Positions 1 through 8,204 of a stretch of DNA of 64,000 nucleotides are shown here, one piece after another. The notes under the pieces were generated by a model that made no database searches, was not told the DNA's origin, and was given only the letters and a program-made list of their open reading frames with translations. The DNA lies in contig NZ_JASZYE010000010.1 of NCBI RefSeq assembly GCF_030317145.1, positions 62,001 through 126,000 of the forward strand. Direction: 5' to 3'. This stretch comes from Variovorax flavidus (GTDB taxonomy: Bacteria > Pseudomonadota > Gammaproteobacteria > Burkholderiales > Burkholderiaceae_C). Positions within the stretch are counted from its first letter, which is position 1, and each line of letters begins with the position of its first letter. A program made the position numbers and the translations under genes.

Positions 1-178
1 CCTCGGCAATGACCGCTGCGGCGCCCGCGGCGATCTTCGCGCGCAGGGCGCCGGTGAAGTCGCGCGTGAGCACGCGGCTTTCGGCATCGAAGCGCACGGC
101 TTCGAGGGGTGCCTTCTTCTTGGCCGCCGCGATTTCCTCGCGTTTGACGGCCACGATTTTCTCGAGGATGTCCGACAT
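1..178 (-). CDS. trpC: indole-3-glycerol phosphate synthase, N-terminal part
   Basis: Only the first 59 codons are present; the gene runs off the left edge of the window. The visible N-terminus ([20 protein letters not shown]) is the typical start of TrpC, which closes the ring of 1-(2-carboxyphenylamino)-deoxyribulose 5-phosphate to give indole-3-glycerol phosphate in tryptophan synthesis. It starts 13 bases after the trpD stop on the same strand, so the two are almost certainly co-transcribed. The family assignment rests on this short stretch plus context, because the TIM-barrel catalytic residues lie outside the window. Confidence 0.9.
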   Translation of the reverse strand, partial: MSDILEKIVAVKREEIAAAKKKAPLEAVRFDAESRVLTRDFTGALRAKIAAGAAAVIAE

Positions 179-191
179 GTTTCTCTTCTCC

Positions 192-1223
192 CTACGCCTG
201 GGCAGCCGCCGTGGCGGCGATCAGTTCGGCCAGCTTGGCCTTGGCAGCGCCCGAATCGAGCGCTGCGCGCGCACGCTCGACGCCCGCTGCAATCGAATCG
301 CACACATTGGCCGCATACAGCGCGGCACCGGCATTGAGCAGCACGATGTCCCGCGCCGGCCCGGGCCGGTTGTCGAGCACGTCCACCAGCATCGCCTTCG
401 ACTGCTCCGGCGTTTCCACGCGCAGCGTGCGATTGCTCGACATCGCGAAGCCGAAATCCTCCGGATGCAACTCGTACTCGCGCACTTCGCCGTCCTTGAG
501 TTCGCCGACCATGGTGGCTGCGCCGAGGGAAATCTCGTCCATGCCGTCGCGCCCGTAGACGACCAGCGCATGCTCCGCGCCCAGCCGCTGCAGCGCCCGC
601 ACCTGAATCCCCACGAGGTCGGCGTGGAACACCCCCATCAGGATGTTGGGCGCGCCGGCCGGATTGGTCAGCGGCCCCAGGATGTTGAAGATGGTCTTGA
701 TGCCGAGTTCCTTGCGCACCGGTGCGACGTTCTTCATCGCCGGATGGTGGTTCGGTGCGAACATGAAGCCGATGCCCACGTCGGCGATGCACTTCGCGAT
801 CTGATCCGGCTTCAGGTTGATGTTGACGCCGAGCGATTCGAGCACGTCCGCACTGCCGGACTTGCTGCTCACGCTGCGCCCGCCATGCTTGCTGACCTTG
901 GCGCCCGCGGCTGCGACGACGAACATCGAGCAGGTCGAGATGTTGAAGGTGTGCGAGCCGTCGCCGCCGGTGCCCACGATGTCGACGAGGTTCCGTGTGT
1001 CTGCCACCGGCACCTTGGTCGATACCTCGCGCATGACTTGCGCGGCGGCGGTGATCTCGCCGATGGTTTCCTTCTTGACGCGCAAGCCGGTGATGAGCGC
1101 CGCCATCATCACGGGCGAGCATTCGCCGCTCATGATGAGGCGCACGATGTGCAGCATCTCGTCGTGGAAGACCTCGCGGTGTTCGATGGTGCGCTGCAGC
1201 GCTTCCTGGGGGGTGATGGGCAT
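192..1223 (-). CDS. trpD: anthranilate phosphoribosyltransferase
   Basis: 343 residues, the normal TrpD length. It transfers phosphoribosyl from PRPP to anthranilate, the second step of tryptophan synthesis. The PRPP-binding glycine-rich motif [14 protein letters not shown] is present, followed by [18 protein letters not shown], both diagnostic of the family. The ATG at 1223 was chosen because [10 protein letters not shown] matches the usual N-terminus and a purine-rich GGGAG lies about eight bases upstream; the frame is open further upstream but that part is not TrpD-like. trpC follows after 13 bases; the preceding gene (LysE-type exporter) ends 19 bases upstream, so trpD probably shares one transcript with trpG, ltaE and the exporter. 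Confidence 0.97.
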   Translation of the reverse strand: MPITPQEALQRTIEHREVFHDEMLHIVRLIMSGECSPVMMAALITGLRVKKETIGEITAAAQVMREVSTKVPVADTRNLVDIVGTGGDGSHTFNISTCSMFVVAAAGAKVSKHGGRSVSSKSGSADVLESLGVNINLKPDQIAKCIADVGIGFMFAPNHHPAMKNVAPVRKELGIKTIFNILGPLTNPAGAPNILMGVFHADLVGIQVRALQRLGAEHALVVYGRDGMDEISLGAATMVGELKDGEVREYELHPEDFGFAMSSNRTLRVETPEQSKAMLVDVLDNRPGPARDIVLLNAGAALYAANVCDSIAAGVERARAALDSGAAKAKLAELIAATAAAQA

Positions 1224-1242
1224 GATGTCTGTCTCCCTTGGA

Positions 1243-1914
1243 TCAATGGACGGGGGTCGGGGCAAGAGGATTGTCGGCAAGCGCGAGCCTGAAGCCAAAG
1301 CCGACGAAGAGCGCGCCGGCGCCGCGCTGCAGCCAGTGCATGCCGCGCTGGACGAGGCCGACACGGCGCGCCGTCCACCCGGCGAGCAGCGCCCACGCCA
1401 CGTTGACGAAGATCGCGTTGAAGTTGAACAGCACGCCCAGCAGGAAGAAGGCCAGCGGCTTGTTGTCCGTGCCGGGCGCGATGAACTGCGGGACGAAGGC
1501 CAGGAAGAACAGCGCCACCTTGGGATTGAGCGCGTTGGTCCAGAAGCCGCCGAGAAAGATGCTTTTCATGCTGGCCGGGCCTGCCGCCTCGGTGCCGGCG
1601 ACGGCCAGCGCCGGCTCGTCCTTCGAGGCACGCGAGAACAGCATCCGCGTGCCGACCCACAGCAGGTAGGCCGCGCCCACCCATTTAAGAACGGTGAACG
1701 CCGTCGTCGACGCCGCCATCAGCGCACTCACGCCCAGCGCCGCGGCGGTGATGTGCACGAAGCACCCTGCCGTGATGCCGAAGCCGGCAACGATCCCGGC
1801 ACGGGTGCCCGAACGCAGCGAGCGGGTCACGATGTAGAGAACGTCGGGCCCCGGCGTGAGGTTCAGCAGCAGTCCCGCCGCGATGAAGAGCAGCAAGGAA
1901 TGCGCATCAGGCAT
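1243..1914 (-). CDS. LysE/RhtB-family amino-acid exporter
   Basis: 223 residues of a multi-spanning membrane protein. The N-terminal [11 protein letters not shown] motif (about residues 17-27) and the later [11 protein letters not shown] segment are hallmarks of the LysE/RhtB family, which exports amino acids such as lysine, threonine or homoserine; the substrate here cannot be read from sequence. The ATG at 1914 ([16 protein letters not shown]) is preferred over an upstream start because it begins directly before the first membrane helix. Its first eight bases overlap the end of ltaE, which suggests translational coupling. A threonine aldolase next to a threonine/homoserine-type exporter suggests a common role in threonine or glycine balance, but this is inference. 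Confidence 0.9.
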   Translation of the reverse strand: MPDAHSLLLFIAAGLLLNLTPGPDVLYIVTRSLRSGTRAGIVAGFGITAGCFVHITAAALGVSALMAASTTAFTVLKWVGAAYLLWVGTRMLFSRASKDEPALAVAGTEAAGPASMKSIFLGGFWTNALNPKVALFFLAFVPQFIAPGTDNKPLAFFLLGVLFNFNAIFVNVAWALLAGWTARRVGLVQRGMHWLQRGAGALFVGFGFRLALADNPLAPTPVH

Positions 1915-2965
1915 GGAAGAAGCTCCGGATGGCGCCGATGGCGCGGTCGATGCCGTTCGCATCGACGTCCAGATGCGTCGCGAACCGCAGCCGGTAGAGC
2001 CCCGTGGCGAGCACGCCGTTCTGCTTCAGATGCGCCAGCAGTTCGGCGGAACGCGATCGCGCCGTGCCTGCCAGGTCGACGAACAGCAGGTTCGTCTGCG
2101 GCGCCTCGACCTGCAGTTCGGCAATGCCCGCCAGCCCCTCGGCCAGCCGGCGCGCGAGCGCATGGTCCTGCGCCAGGCGCTCGACATGGTGTTCGAGCGC
2201 ATGCGACGCCGCCGCAGCCAGCACGCCCGCCTGCCGCATGCCCCCGCCCGCCATCTTGCGAATGCGGTGTGCGCGCGCAATGAATTCACGCGACCCGCAC
2301 AGCGCCGAACCCACCGGCGCGCCGAGGCCCTTGCTGAAGCAGACCGACACGGTGTCGAAACAGCCGGCGATGCGGCGCGCTTCGGTGCGCGCGTCGGTGC
2401 CGCGTTCCGCCGCCTGCGCCACGGCGGCGTTGAAGAGCCGCGCGCCATCGAGATGGCGGCTCAGCCCCTTGCGCTGCGCCAGTTGCGTCGCCTGCTCGAC
2501 GTAGGCAAAGGGCAGCACCTTGCCGCCCAGCGTGTTCTCCAGCGCGAGCATCCGGGTGCGCGCGAAATGCGCGTCGTCCGGCTTGATGGCGGCTTCGATC
2601 TCGTCCAGCGCGAGCGTGCCGTCCGGCTGGTGATTCAGCGGCTGCGGCTGCACGCTGCCGAACACCGCCGCACCGCCGCCTTCCCAGCGGTAGCAATGCG
2701 CCATCTGGCCGACGATGTACTCGTCGCCCCGCAGGCAGTGCGCAAGGATCGCGCAAAGATTGCTCTGCGTGCCGGTGGGCACGAACAGGGCGGCCTCGAA
2801 GCCCAGCATCCCGGCGATCTGCTCCTGCAGCGCGTTGACGCTGGGGTCGTCGCCGAACACGTCGTCGCCCAAAGGGGCGGACAGCATCGCGTCGCGCATC
2901 GCGGCGGTGGGCTGGGTGACGGTGTCGCTGCGCAGGTCGACCAGGGTCGATGAAAAAGTCGTCAT
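1907..2965 (-). CDS. ltaE: low-specificity L-threonine aldolase
   Basis: 352 residues, PLP-dependent fold type I. It cleaves L-threonine or L-allo-threonine to glycine and acetaldehyde. The N-terminal DLRSDTVTQPT, the HLDGARLFNAAVA motif (from residue 171) and the PLP-lysine motif CFSKGLGAPVGS (Lys212) are all present. It lies between trpG (stop 5 bases upstream of its ATG) and the LysE-type exporter (8-base overlap), so it is embedded in the tryptophan transcription unit although it has no step in that pathway. The enzyme assignment is firm; the reason for its position is not known. Confidence 0.95.
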   Translation of the reverse strand: MTTFSSTLVDLRSDTVTQPTAAMRDAMLSAPLGDDVFGDDPSVNALQEQIAGMLGFEAALFVPTGTQSNLCAILAHCLRGDEYIVGQMAHCYRWEGGGAAVFGSVQPQPLNHQPDGTLALDEIEAAIKPDDAHFARTRMLALENTLGGKVLPFAYVEQATQLAQRKGLSRHLDGARLFNAAVAQAAERGTDARTEARRIAGCFDTVSVCFSKGLGAPVGSALCGSREFIARAHRIRKMAGGGMRQAGVLAAAASHALEHHVERLAQDHALARRLAEGLAGIAELQVEAPQTNLLFVDLAGTARSRSAELLAHLKQNGVLATGLYRLRFATHLDVDANGIDRAIGAIRSFFHA

Positions 2966-2970
2966 TCGGC

Positions 2971-3555
2971 TCACTCCAGGAAGTTCCGCAGCATGGCGTG
3001 GCCGTGCTCGGTGAGGATGGATTCGGGATGGAACTGCACGCCCTCGATGCGCACCGCCTGCTCGAAGCCGGTATGGCGCACCCCCATGATCTCGCCGTCG
3101 TAGGTCCACGCGGTGATGGCGAGTTCGCTCGGGCAGGTCTCGCGCTCGATCGCAAGCGAGTGATAGCGGTTGACGCTGAACTTCTCCGGCAAGCCCGCGA
3201 ACACGCCTTCGCGCGTGGTCGTGATCTCGCTGGTCTTGCCGTGCATCAGTTGCTGTGCGCGAATGATCTTCCCGCCGAAGGCCGCACCGATCGCCTGGTG
3301 GCCGAGGCACACGCCGAGGATGGGCAGCCGGCCGGCGAATTCCTGGATGGCCGCGACCGAGACGCCCGCCTCGGCCGGCGAGCAGGGCCCCGGCGAGATC
3401 ACGAGCCGGCCGACGCCGCCACCGATGCGCGCGCGCAGCCCTTCGAGCGTGATCTCGTCGTTGCGATGCACCTCGACGTCCGCGCCGAGTTCGCCGAAGT
3501 ACTGCACCAGGTTGTAGGTGAAGCTGTCGTAGTTGTCGATCATCAGGAGCTTCAT
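2971..3555 (-). CDS. trpG: anthranilate synthase glutaminase subunit
   Basis: 194 residues, class I glutamine amidotransferase. It hydrolyses glutamine and passes ammonia to TrpE. The catalytic triad is visible: Cys83 in [10 protein letters not shown], His176 and Glu178 in GVQFHPESI. The N-terminal [20 protein letters not shown] is the classic TrpG/PabA start. The gene could in principle also serve 4-amino-4-deoxychorismate synthesis, as TrpG does in some bacteria. Its ATG overlaps the stop of the preceding GxxExxY gene (ATGA at 3552-3555), which implies coupled translation. Confidence 0.96.
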   Translation of the reverse strand: MKLLMIDNYDSFTYNLVQYFGELGADVEVHRNDEITLEGLRARIGGGVGRLVISPGPCSPAEAGVSVAAIQEFAGRLPILGVCLGHQAIGAAFGGKIIRAQQLMHGKTSEITTTREGVFAGLPEKFSVNRYHSLAIERETCPSELAITAWTYDGEIMGVRHTGFEQAVRIEGVQFHPESILTEHGHAMLRNFLE

Positions 3556-3941
3556 GGCTTGACTCCGATCCGGTGCACGCCCTTGACCACGGGGAACACG
3601 TTGAAGTTGATGAGCAGGCCGAGCTTGAGCCCCGAAAGCCGCACCGCCGCCTGCGCCCGCGCGCGATGCAGGTCGGTGAGCGCATCGACCGCCTTCACGT
3701 CGACGACGACCGACTGCTCCACCACGAAGTCCGCGCGGCCCACCTCGCCGAGCGAGCGGCCCTTGTAGCTGGCCGACACCGGCACGTTGCGCACGAAGCC
3801 GATCTCGCGCTCGGCCAGCTCGATCTCCAGCGCGGCGGCGTAGACCTCCTCGGCCAGGCCGATGCCGAGCACCCGCTGCACCTCGACGGCGGCGCCGATG
3901 ATCTCGTGCGAAAAATCGTTGTTCTGAGTGTCCTCGTTCAT
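3552..3941 (-). CDS. GxxExxY-family protein inserted between trpE and trpG
   Basis: 129 residues. The name-giving motif is GLAEEVY (about residues 28-34), followed by [20 protein letters not shown], whose D...VxVKA pattern fits the PD-(D/E)XK nuclease-like fold attributed to this family, and [17 protein letters not shown] at the C-terminus. The biochemical function of the family is not established; nothing here points to a step in tryptophan synthesis. It starts 82 bases after trpE and its stop overlaps the trpG start by four bases, so trpG translation may depend on it. The intervening 82 bases hold a dispersed repeat. Confidence 0.85.
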   Translation of the reverse strand: MNEDTQNNDFSHEIIGAAVEVQRVLGIGLAEEVYAAALEIELAEREIGFVRNVPVSASYKGRSLGEVGRADFVVEQSVVVDVKAVDALTDLHRARAQAAVRLSGLKLGLLINFNVFPVVKGVHRIGVKP

Positions 3942-3954
3942 AGTGCTCCCATGC

Positions 3955-4022
3955 TTGCCACTTCGTGTGCTGCGCTGCCCCCCGAGGGGGCGCGAGCTTG
4001 CTTGGGACGGCCCGGCGCGGCG
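3955..4022 (+). repeat. dispersed intergenic repeat, type B copy 1
   Basis: GC-rich repeat between trpE and the GxxExxY gene. The core CTTCGTGTGCTGCGCTGCCC is followed by a CCCCGAGGGGG hairpin and a GCTTGCTTGGGACGGCCC tail. The same arrangement occurs inverted at 22317-22396. It shares CACTTCGTGTG with the type A copies at 6391 and 58437. No protein is encoded; an RNA stem-loop at the CCCC/GGGG part is likely. Confidence 0.7.
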
Positions 4023-4023
4023 C

Positions 4024-5526
4024 TCATTCCAAGCCCTCCTCGACCAGTTCCGCCGCGCGCAGCAATGCCCGCGCCTTGGCTTCGGTTTCCTTCCACTCGA
4101 GTTCGGGCACCGAGTCGGCGACCACGCCGGCTGCCGCCTGCACGTGCAGCATTTGGTCCTTCACGATGCCGGTGCGGATGGCGATCGCCACGTCCATGTC
4201 GCCGGCGTAGCTGATGTAGCCGCAGGCGCCGCCGTAGAGCCCGCGCTTGGTCGGTTCGAGCTGGTCGATGAGTTCCATCGCATGCACCTTGGGCGCGCCG
4301 GTCAGCGTGCCGGCGGGGAAGGTGGCCTTGAGCACGTCGATGGCGGTCATGCCGTCCTTCAGCGTGCCTTCGACGTTGCTCACGATGTGCATGACATGGC
4401 TGTAGCGCTCGATGGCGAAGGCTTCCGTCACCTTCACGCTGCCGGTCTTCGCGATGCGGCCGATGTCGTTGCGCGCGAGGTCGATCAGCATCACGTGCTC
4501 GGCGCGTTCCTTGGGGTCGTTGATCAGCTCGACCTCCGCCGCCTTGTCAAGCTCGGGCGAGGCGCCGCGCGGGCGGGTGCCGGCCAACGGACGGATGGTG
4601 ATCTTCTGCTCGTCGTCGCCCGTGCGCTCCTGGCGCACGAGGATCTCGGGCGAGGCGCCGACCACGTGGAAGTCGCCGAGGTCGTAGTAGTACATGTACG
4701 GCGACGGGTTCAGCGAACGCAACGCGCGATACAGCGACAGCGGCGACTCCGTGTAGCGCTTGCTGATGCGCTGGCCCACCTGCACCTGCATGAAGTCGCC
4801 GGCCGCGATCAGCTCCTTGGCCCGCTCGACCGCCGCGAGGTAGTCGGCCTTGGCAAAGCTGCGCTGCGCCGGATGTGCCTGTGTCGGCAGCACGCGCGGC
4901 GCGCTCACCGAATACTTGAGCTGGTCGCGCAACTCGCGCAGCCGGCGCTTGGCATTGGCATAGGCCTCGGGCTGGCCCGGGTCCGCGTAGACGATCAGGT
5001 AGAGCTTGCCCGAGAGGTTGTCGATGACCGCCAGCTCCTCGCACTGCAGCAAAAGGATGTCGGGACAGCCCAGCGTGTCGGGCGGGCAGCTCTTCTCCAG
5101 CTTCTTCTCGATATGGCGCACCGTGTCGTAGCCGAAGTAGCCGGCCAGGCCGCCGCAGAAGCGCGGCAGGCCTGGACGCAGGGCGACCTTGAAGCGCTGT
5201 TGGTAAGCCGCTACGAAATCGAGGGGGTTGCCCTGGACTTTTTCCACGACTTTGCCGTCTGTTACGACCTCGGTGACGGCGTCGGAACCGAAGCCGCTCG
5301 CGCGCAAAAGCGTCCGCGCGGGCAGTCCGATGAAGCTGTAGCGGCCGAAGCGCTCGCCGCCCACCACCGACTCGAGCAGGAAGCTGTTCCGGCCGCTGTC
5401 CTTGGTGTAGGCGAGCTTGAGATAGAGGGAAAGCGGTGTTTCGAGGTCGGCAAAGGCCTCGACCATCAGCGGGATGCGGTTGTAGCCCTGCGCGCTGAGG
5501 CTTTTGAATTCGAGTTCAGTGATCAC
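4024..5526 (-). CDS. trpE: anthranilate synthase component I
   Basis: 500 residues, full length. It converts chorismate to anthranilate using ammonia from TrpG. The N-terminal domain has the tryptophan-feedback motif LLESVVGGERFGRYSFIG; the C-terminal chorismate-binding domain has FMQVQVGQRIS, RPLAGTRPRG, DLARNDIGRI, TFPAGTLTGAPK and GGACGYI, all conserved in TrpE. The ATG at 5526 gives the usual TrpE N-terminus (MITELEFKSLSAQGYNRIP). The roughly 190-base leader upstream contains a small ORF with two near-adjacent Trp codons and overlapping hairpins (see 5613-5719), so leader-based regulation is plausible in addition to feedback inhibition. Confidence 0.97.
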   Translation of the reverse strand: MITELEFKSLSAQGYNRIPLMVEAFADLETPLSLYLKLAYTKDSGRNSFLLESVVGGERFGRYSFIGLPARTLLRASGFGSDAVTEVVTDGKVVEKVQGNPLDFVAAYQQRFKVALRPGLPRFCGGLAGYFGYDTVRHIEKKLEKSCPPDTLGCPDILLLQCEELAVIDNLSGKLYLIVYADPGQPEAYANAKRRLRELRDQLKYSVSAPRVLPTQAHPAQRSFAKADYLAAVERAKELIAAGDFMQVQVGQRISKRYTESPLSLYRALRSLNPSPYMYYYDLGDFHVVGASPEILVRQERTGDDEQKITIRPLAGTRPRGASPELDKAAEVELINDPKERAEHVMLIDLARNDIGRIAKTGSVKVTEAFAIERYSHVMHIVSNVEGTLKDGMTAIDVLKATFPAGTLTGAPKVHAMELIDQLEPTKRGLYGGACGYISYAGDMDVAIAIRTGIVKDQMLHVQAAAGVVADSVPELEWKETEAKARALLRAAELVEEGLE

Positions 5527-5543
5527 GGGTGGGGTCTCCGTCG

Positions 5544-5570
5544 GCCAGCGGACGCTTCGTGGTCGCTGGC
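5544..5570 (-). promoter_or_regulatory. stem-loop in the trpE leader
   Basis: A perfect 7-base inverted repeat (GCCAGCG / CGCTGGC) with a 13-base loop lies 18 bases upstream of the trpE ATG. In the transcript it would sit just upstream of the ribosome-binding region. There is no T-run after it, so it does not look like an intrinsic terminator; it could affect translation initiation. Confidence 0.4.
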
Positions 5571-5612
5571 GGGGTCATTCAGGGTGGCTGGTCGGGATGA
5601 CCGAGGGCCGCG

Positions 5613-5633
5613 GGCGCACGGCGTGCGCCGTGC
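5613..5633 (-). promoter_or_regulatory. two mutually exclusive hairpins after the putative trp leader peptide
   Basis: Two overlapping perfect 7-base-pair hairpins are visible: GGCGCAC (5613-5619) with GTGCGCC (5623-5629), and GCACGGC (5616-5622) with GCCGTGC (5627-5633). They share bases and cannot form together. They lie directly after the stop codon of the leader ORF at 5636-5719, the arrangement expected of an attenuator switch. There is no U-tract, so a classical terminator is not shown. Confidence 0.45.
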
Positions 5634-5635
5634 AA

Positions 5636-5719
5636 TCAAACAGGCAACGTCGATGGCGTGCGCCAAGGCCAGGCTCCCCGGCTGCCTTGACCTGTCTGAA
5701 TGACGTGATGAATGAACAT
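5636..5719 (-). CDS. trpL: putative trp leader peptide with Trp-Pro-Trp
   Basis: A 27-codon ORF upstream of trpE. Codons 17-19 read Trp-Pro-Trp (TGG CCT TGG), and the ORF ends at a TGA three bases before a pair of mutually exclusive hairpins. Tryptophan codons are rare, so two within three codons in a trpE leader is the classic signature of ribosome-mediated attenuation. Against it: no convincing Shine-Dalgarno sequence precedes the ATG, and no U-tract terminator lies between it and trpE. Translational rather than transcriptional attenuation, or chance, remain possible. Confidence 0.45.
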   Translation of the reverse strand: MFIHHVIQTGQGSRGAWPWRTPSTLPV

Positions 5720-5799
5720 GGAATGGGGAGTTTAGCCGAGGGACAGAGCAGGTACTAAAAGATACATTCGGAACTTTTTGAGCCCACGGAGACTTTTTG

Positions 5800-6387
5800 A
5801 TGCCCCAGTTTGCCTTGCGGCGCGTGATCGCGCTGTCCACCTTCGCCCTCGCGTCGTTCGCTGCGTCGGCCGCCCAGATCGACGTCGCCGGGGTGAAGCT
5901 CGACGACGCCCTCGACCTGCATGGAAGCAAGCTGCAACTCAACGGCGCGGGCGTGCGCTACAAGGCCGTCTTCAAGGTCTACACGGCTGGCCTCTACCTG
6001 GGCAAGAAGGTGGGCAGCCCCGCGGAAGTGCTCGGGGCGCCGGGCGCCAAGCGGATGGTCATCACCATGCTGCGCGACATCGATGCCAACGAACTGGGCA
6101 AGCTGTTCACGCGCGGCGTGGAGGACAACTCCCCCAAGGGCGAGATGTCCCAGCTGATTCCGGGACTGCTGCGCATGAGCCAGGTGTTCTCCGAACAGAA
6201 GCAACTGAAGGGCGGCGACACATTCACCATCGACTGGTTGCCCGGCACCGGCACCGTGATCTCGGTGAAGGGTGTTCCGCAGGGCGATCCGATCAAGGAG
6301 CAGGCCTTCTTCAATGCGTTGATGCGCATCTGGCTCGGACCGAATCCGGCCGACTGGAAGCTCAAGGACGCCTTGTTGGGGAACTAG
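5800..6387 (+). CDS. secreted chalcone-isomerase-like protein
   Basis: 195 residues. An N-terminal signal peptide (RRVIALSTFALASFAASAA, cleavage near residue 25) is followed by a chalcone-isomerase-like domain, recognisable by VRYKAVFKVYTAGLYLGKK and the region around LRDIDANELGKLFTRGV. Bacterial members of this fold are periplasmic and their substrate is unknown; there is no reason to expect flavonoid chemistry. The ATG at 5800 was preferred over the adjacent TTG at 5797. It is divergent from trpE, so its promoter overlaps the trp leader region, and is followed by two tandem repeat copies. Confidence 0.85.
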   Translation: MPQFALRRVIALSTFALASFAASAAQIDVAGVKLDDALDLHGSKLQLNGAGVRYKAVFKVYTAGLYLGKKVGSPAEVLGAPGAKRMVITMLRDIDANELGKLFTRGVEDNSPKGEMSQLIPGLLRMSQVFSEQKQLKGGDTFTIDWLPGTGTVISVKGVPQGDPIKEQAFFNALMRIWLGPNPADWKLKDALLGN

Positions 6388-6390
6388 AGC

Positions 6391-6440
6391 TCGCCCCCAG
6401 GCTTGCCCACTTCGTGTGGCCGCCTACCCCCTGCCGGGGG
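6391..6440 (+). repeat. dispersed intergenic repeat, type A copy 1
   Basis: A 50-base unit containing GGCTTGCCCACTTCGTGTGG and ending in a CCCCCTGCCGGGGG hairpin. It is repeated almost exactly at 6452-6501 with one difference (TTCGTG versus TGCGTG), and diverged or inverted at 58437-58661. It sits in the space between two convergent genes and could act as a bidirectional RNA stem-loop. Confidence 0.85.
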
Positions 6441-6451
6441 TGTTCCTGAAC

Positions 6452-6548
6452 TCGCCCCCAGGCTTGCCCACTGCGTGTGGCCGCCTACCCCCTGCCGGGG
6501 GCAACACCAGCGGCCCGGCAGAGCCGGTTCCGCGGTGTTCCTGAACTC
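6452..6548 (+). repeat. dispersed intergenic repeat, type A copy 2 with extension
   Basis: The first 50 bases repeat the unit at 6391-6440 with one mismatch. It continues with CAACACCAGCGGCCCGGCAG and AGCCGGTTCCGCGG, a tail that recurs near 58495-58535. The segment TGTTCCTGAACTC also follows copy 1. It lies at the 3' ends of the convergent chalcone-isomerase-like gene and gph. Confidence 0.85.
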
Positions 6549-6567
6549 ATCCCCGCGCCTTTTGCGC

Positions 6568-7254
6568 CTATGACGCTTGTCGAGGGGGGGCCAGGTCGGC
6601 CAGGGAGTCGATGAAGCCGTCTGCGTCGACGTCGCGGATGGGTTCGCCGTGGTTGTAGCCGTAGCTGACGAGGATGACGGGGCAGCCGGCGGCGCGGGCG
6701 GCCTTGGCGTCGTTGCTGGAGTCGCCGAGCATCAGGGTTCGCTCGGGGCGGGTGCCCAGGGCTTCGCAGGCCTTGATGAGGGGTAGCGGGTCGGGCTTCT
6801 TCTTGTCGAAGGCGTCGCCGCCGTACATCACGTCGAAGAATTCGGCGAGGCCCTTGGAGGCCAGCAGCGGGCGTGCGAAGGCCGTTGGCTTGTTGGTGAG
6901 GCAGGCCAGCCGCAAGCCCCGGGCACGCAAGGCGGACAGGCCTTGCACGACGCCGGCGTAGACCTCGGCATGCTGGCCGTTGATGGCCAGGTAGTGGTGC
7001 TGATAGCGGGGCCACGCGCGGTCGAACCAGGTCTCGTCGTCCTCCGCAGTGGCACGCACATGGCGCAGCACCGAATGGATGAGGTGCTCGGAACCCTTGC
7101 CCACCATGGCCTCGACCGTGGCCGCATCGATGTGCGGCAGGGCCAGGTCGTCGAGCATGTGGTTGAGGGCGACGACGAAGTCACCGATGGTGTCGACCAT
7201 CGTGCCGTCGAGATCGACGATCGCGGCGTCGAAGTTTGAAAGATCCAGAGGCAT
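6568..7254 (-). CDS. gph: phosphoglycolate phosphatase, HAD family
   Basis: 228 residues. HAD motif I is DLDGT with nucleophile Asp14 and acid/base Asp16; motif II is in CLTNKP, motif III around FDKKKPDPLPL, and motif IV is LGDSSNDAKAA. The cap between motifs I and II (about residues 25-95) is the helical type of the Gph/PGMB group. It dephosphorylates 2-phosphoglycolate from oxygenation side reactions or DNA repair. In many Burkholderiales gph lies close to trpE, which supports the symbol. Other small phosphate esters are possible substrates. Confidence 0.9.
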   Translation of the reverse strand: MPLDLSNFDAAIVDLDGTMVDTIGDFVVALNHMLDDLALPHIDAATVEAMVGKGSEHLIHSVLRHVRATAEDDETWFDRAWPRYQHHYLAINGQHAEVYAGVVQGLSALRARGLRLACLTNKPTAFARPLLASKGLAEFFDVMYGGDAFDKKKPDPLPLIKACEALGTRPERTLMLGDSSNDAKAARAAGCPVILVSYGYNHGEPIRDVDADGFIDSLADLAPPRQAS

Positions 7255-7283
7255 CCCCCGAGGATAAGGCGGAGGCGGAAACC

Positions 7284-7967
7284 TCAGGCTTCGGTGAGCG
7301 ACTGCGCCGCGACCACCGCCTCGGTGCGGTTGCGCACGTTGAGCGCCCGGAAGATCGCCGCCAGGTGGATCTTGACCGTGCCCTCGCTGATGCCCAGCGC
7401 GCGCCCGATGAGCTTGTTGGGCTTGCCCTGCGACAGCAGTTGCAGCACCTCGACCTGGCGCTCGGTCAGCACGTTGCGCAGGTGTTCCAGCGTTTGCGCG
7501 GATGCGGCGGCCGACCCGCGCTGCGCATCGGCGGCCGCGCTGGCGTTGGGAATGCCCGCAATCACGCCGGGTGGCAGCGCCGCCAGCATCATCGGCGGCA
7601 CGTAGACGCCACCGGCCAGCACCAGCCGCACCGCGGACAGCATGACCTCGGGCGAGTACGCCTTCGGGATGAAGCCGAGCACGCCGCGCTCGAGTGCGCT
7701 GCGCATGACGGAGGGGTCCTCGTAGCCCGACAGCACGATGACGGGCACCGCCGGATGCCGGCGGCGGATCTCGTCGATGTGGGCCTGGCCTTCAGCGCCG
7801 GGCATGTTCAGGTCGATCACGGCCAGGTCGATGTCGTCGGATGCACCGGCGAGCAGTTCGTCGACGCTCATTGCCAGGACGAACTCGATGTCGGCTTCGA
7901 GCTCCGACAGTTTGGCCTTGACCGCCTCGATGACGAGCCGGTGGTCGTCGGCGATCAGGATTTTCAT
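7284..7967 (-). CDS. LuxR/NarL-type response regulator
   Basis: 227 residues: receiver domain (about 1-120) with acidic pocket ADDH near residue 7, phospho-acceptor Asp52 in VIDLNMPG and the switch Lys in IPKAYS; linker rich in Ala; then a LuxR-type helix-turn-helix (about 165-222) with LTERQVEVLQLLSQGKPNK and ISEGTVKIHLAAIFRALNV. It is a DNA-binding transcriptional regulator. No partner histidine kinase adjoins it. It is divergent from the DotU-like gene across 237 bases and could control that module, but this is only positional inference. Confidence 0.92.
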   Translation of the reverse strand: MKILIADDHRLVIEAVKAKLSELEADIEFVLAMSVDELLAGASDDIDLAVIDLNMPGAEGQAHIDEIRRRHPAVPVIVLSGYEDPSVMRSALERGVLGFIPKAYSPEVMLSAVRLVLAGGVYVPPMMLAALPPGVIAGIPNASAAADAQRGSAAASAQTLEHLRNVLTERQVEVLQLLSQGKPNKLIGRALGISEGTVKIHLAAIFRALNVRNRTEAVVAAQSLTEA

Positions 7968-8204
7968 GGCTTACCCCAGCGTCAGAAGTGACTCAGCACA
8001 TTGAAGATACCGGCGAACGCACCGCACATCAAGGCGGATTCGCTCCCCGAACGACATAGCTCCCAAGCGGTATGGCGCGCGCCCGCACGCGTGGAAAGAA
8101 TCGATTCCATATCCAAGAACGACAGGGGGACAAGAGCATGTGCCATCGAAGCGGGCGCACGCACGGGATTTCCGTCGCCACCGAAGCATAGCCGCGAGCG
8201 ACGC

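Noticed and set aside
5526-5719. Calling the trpE leader a proven transcription attenuator
   Set aside because: No intrinsic terminator with a T-run could be found between the leader ORF and trpE, so only a tentative call is made.
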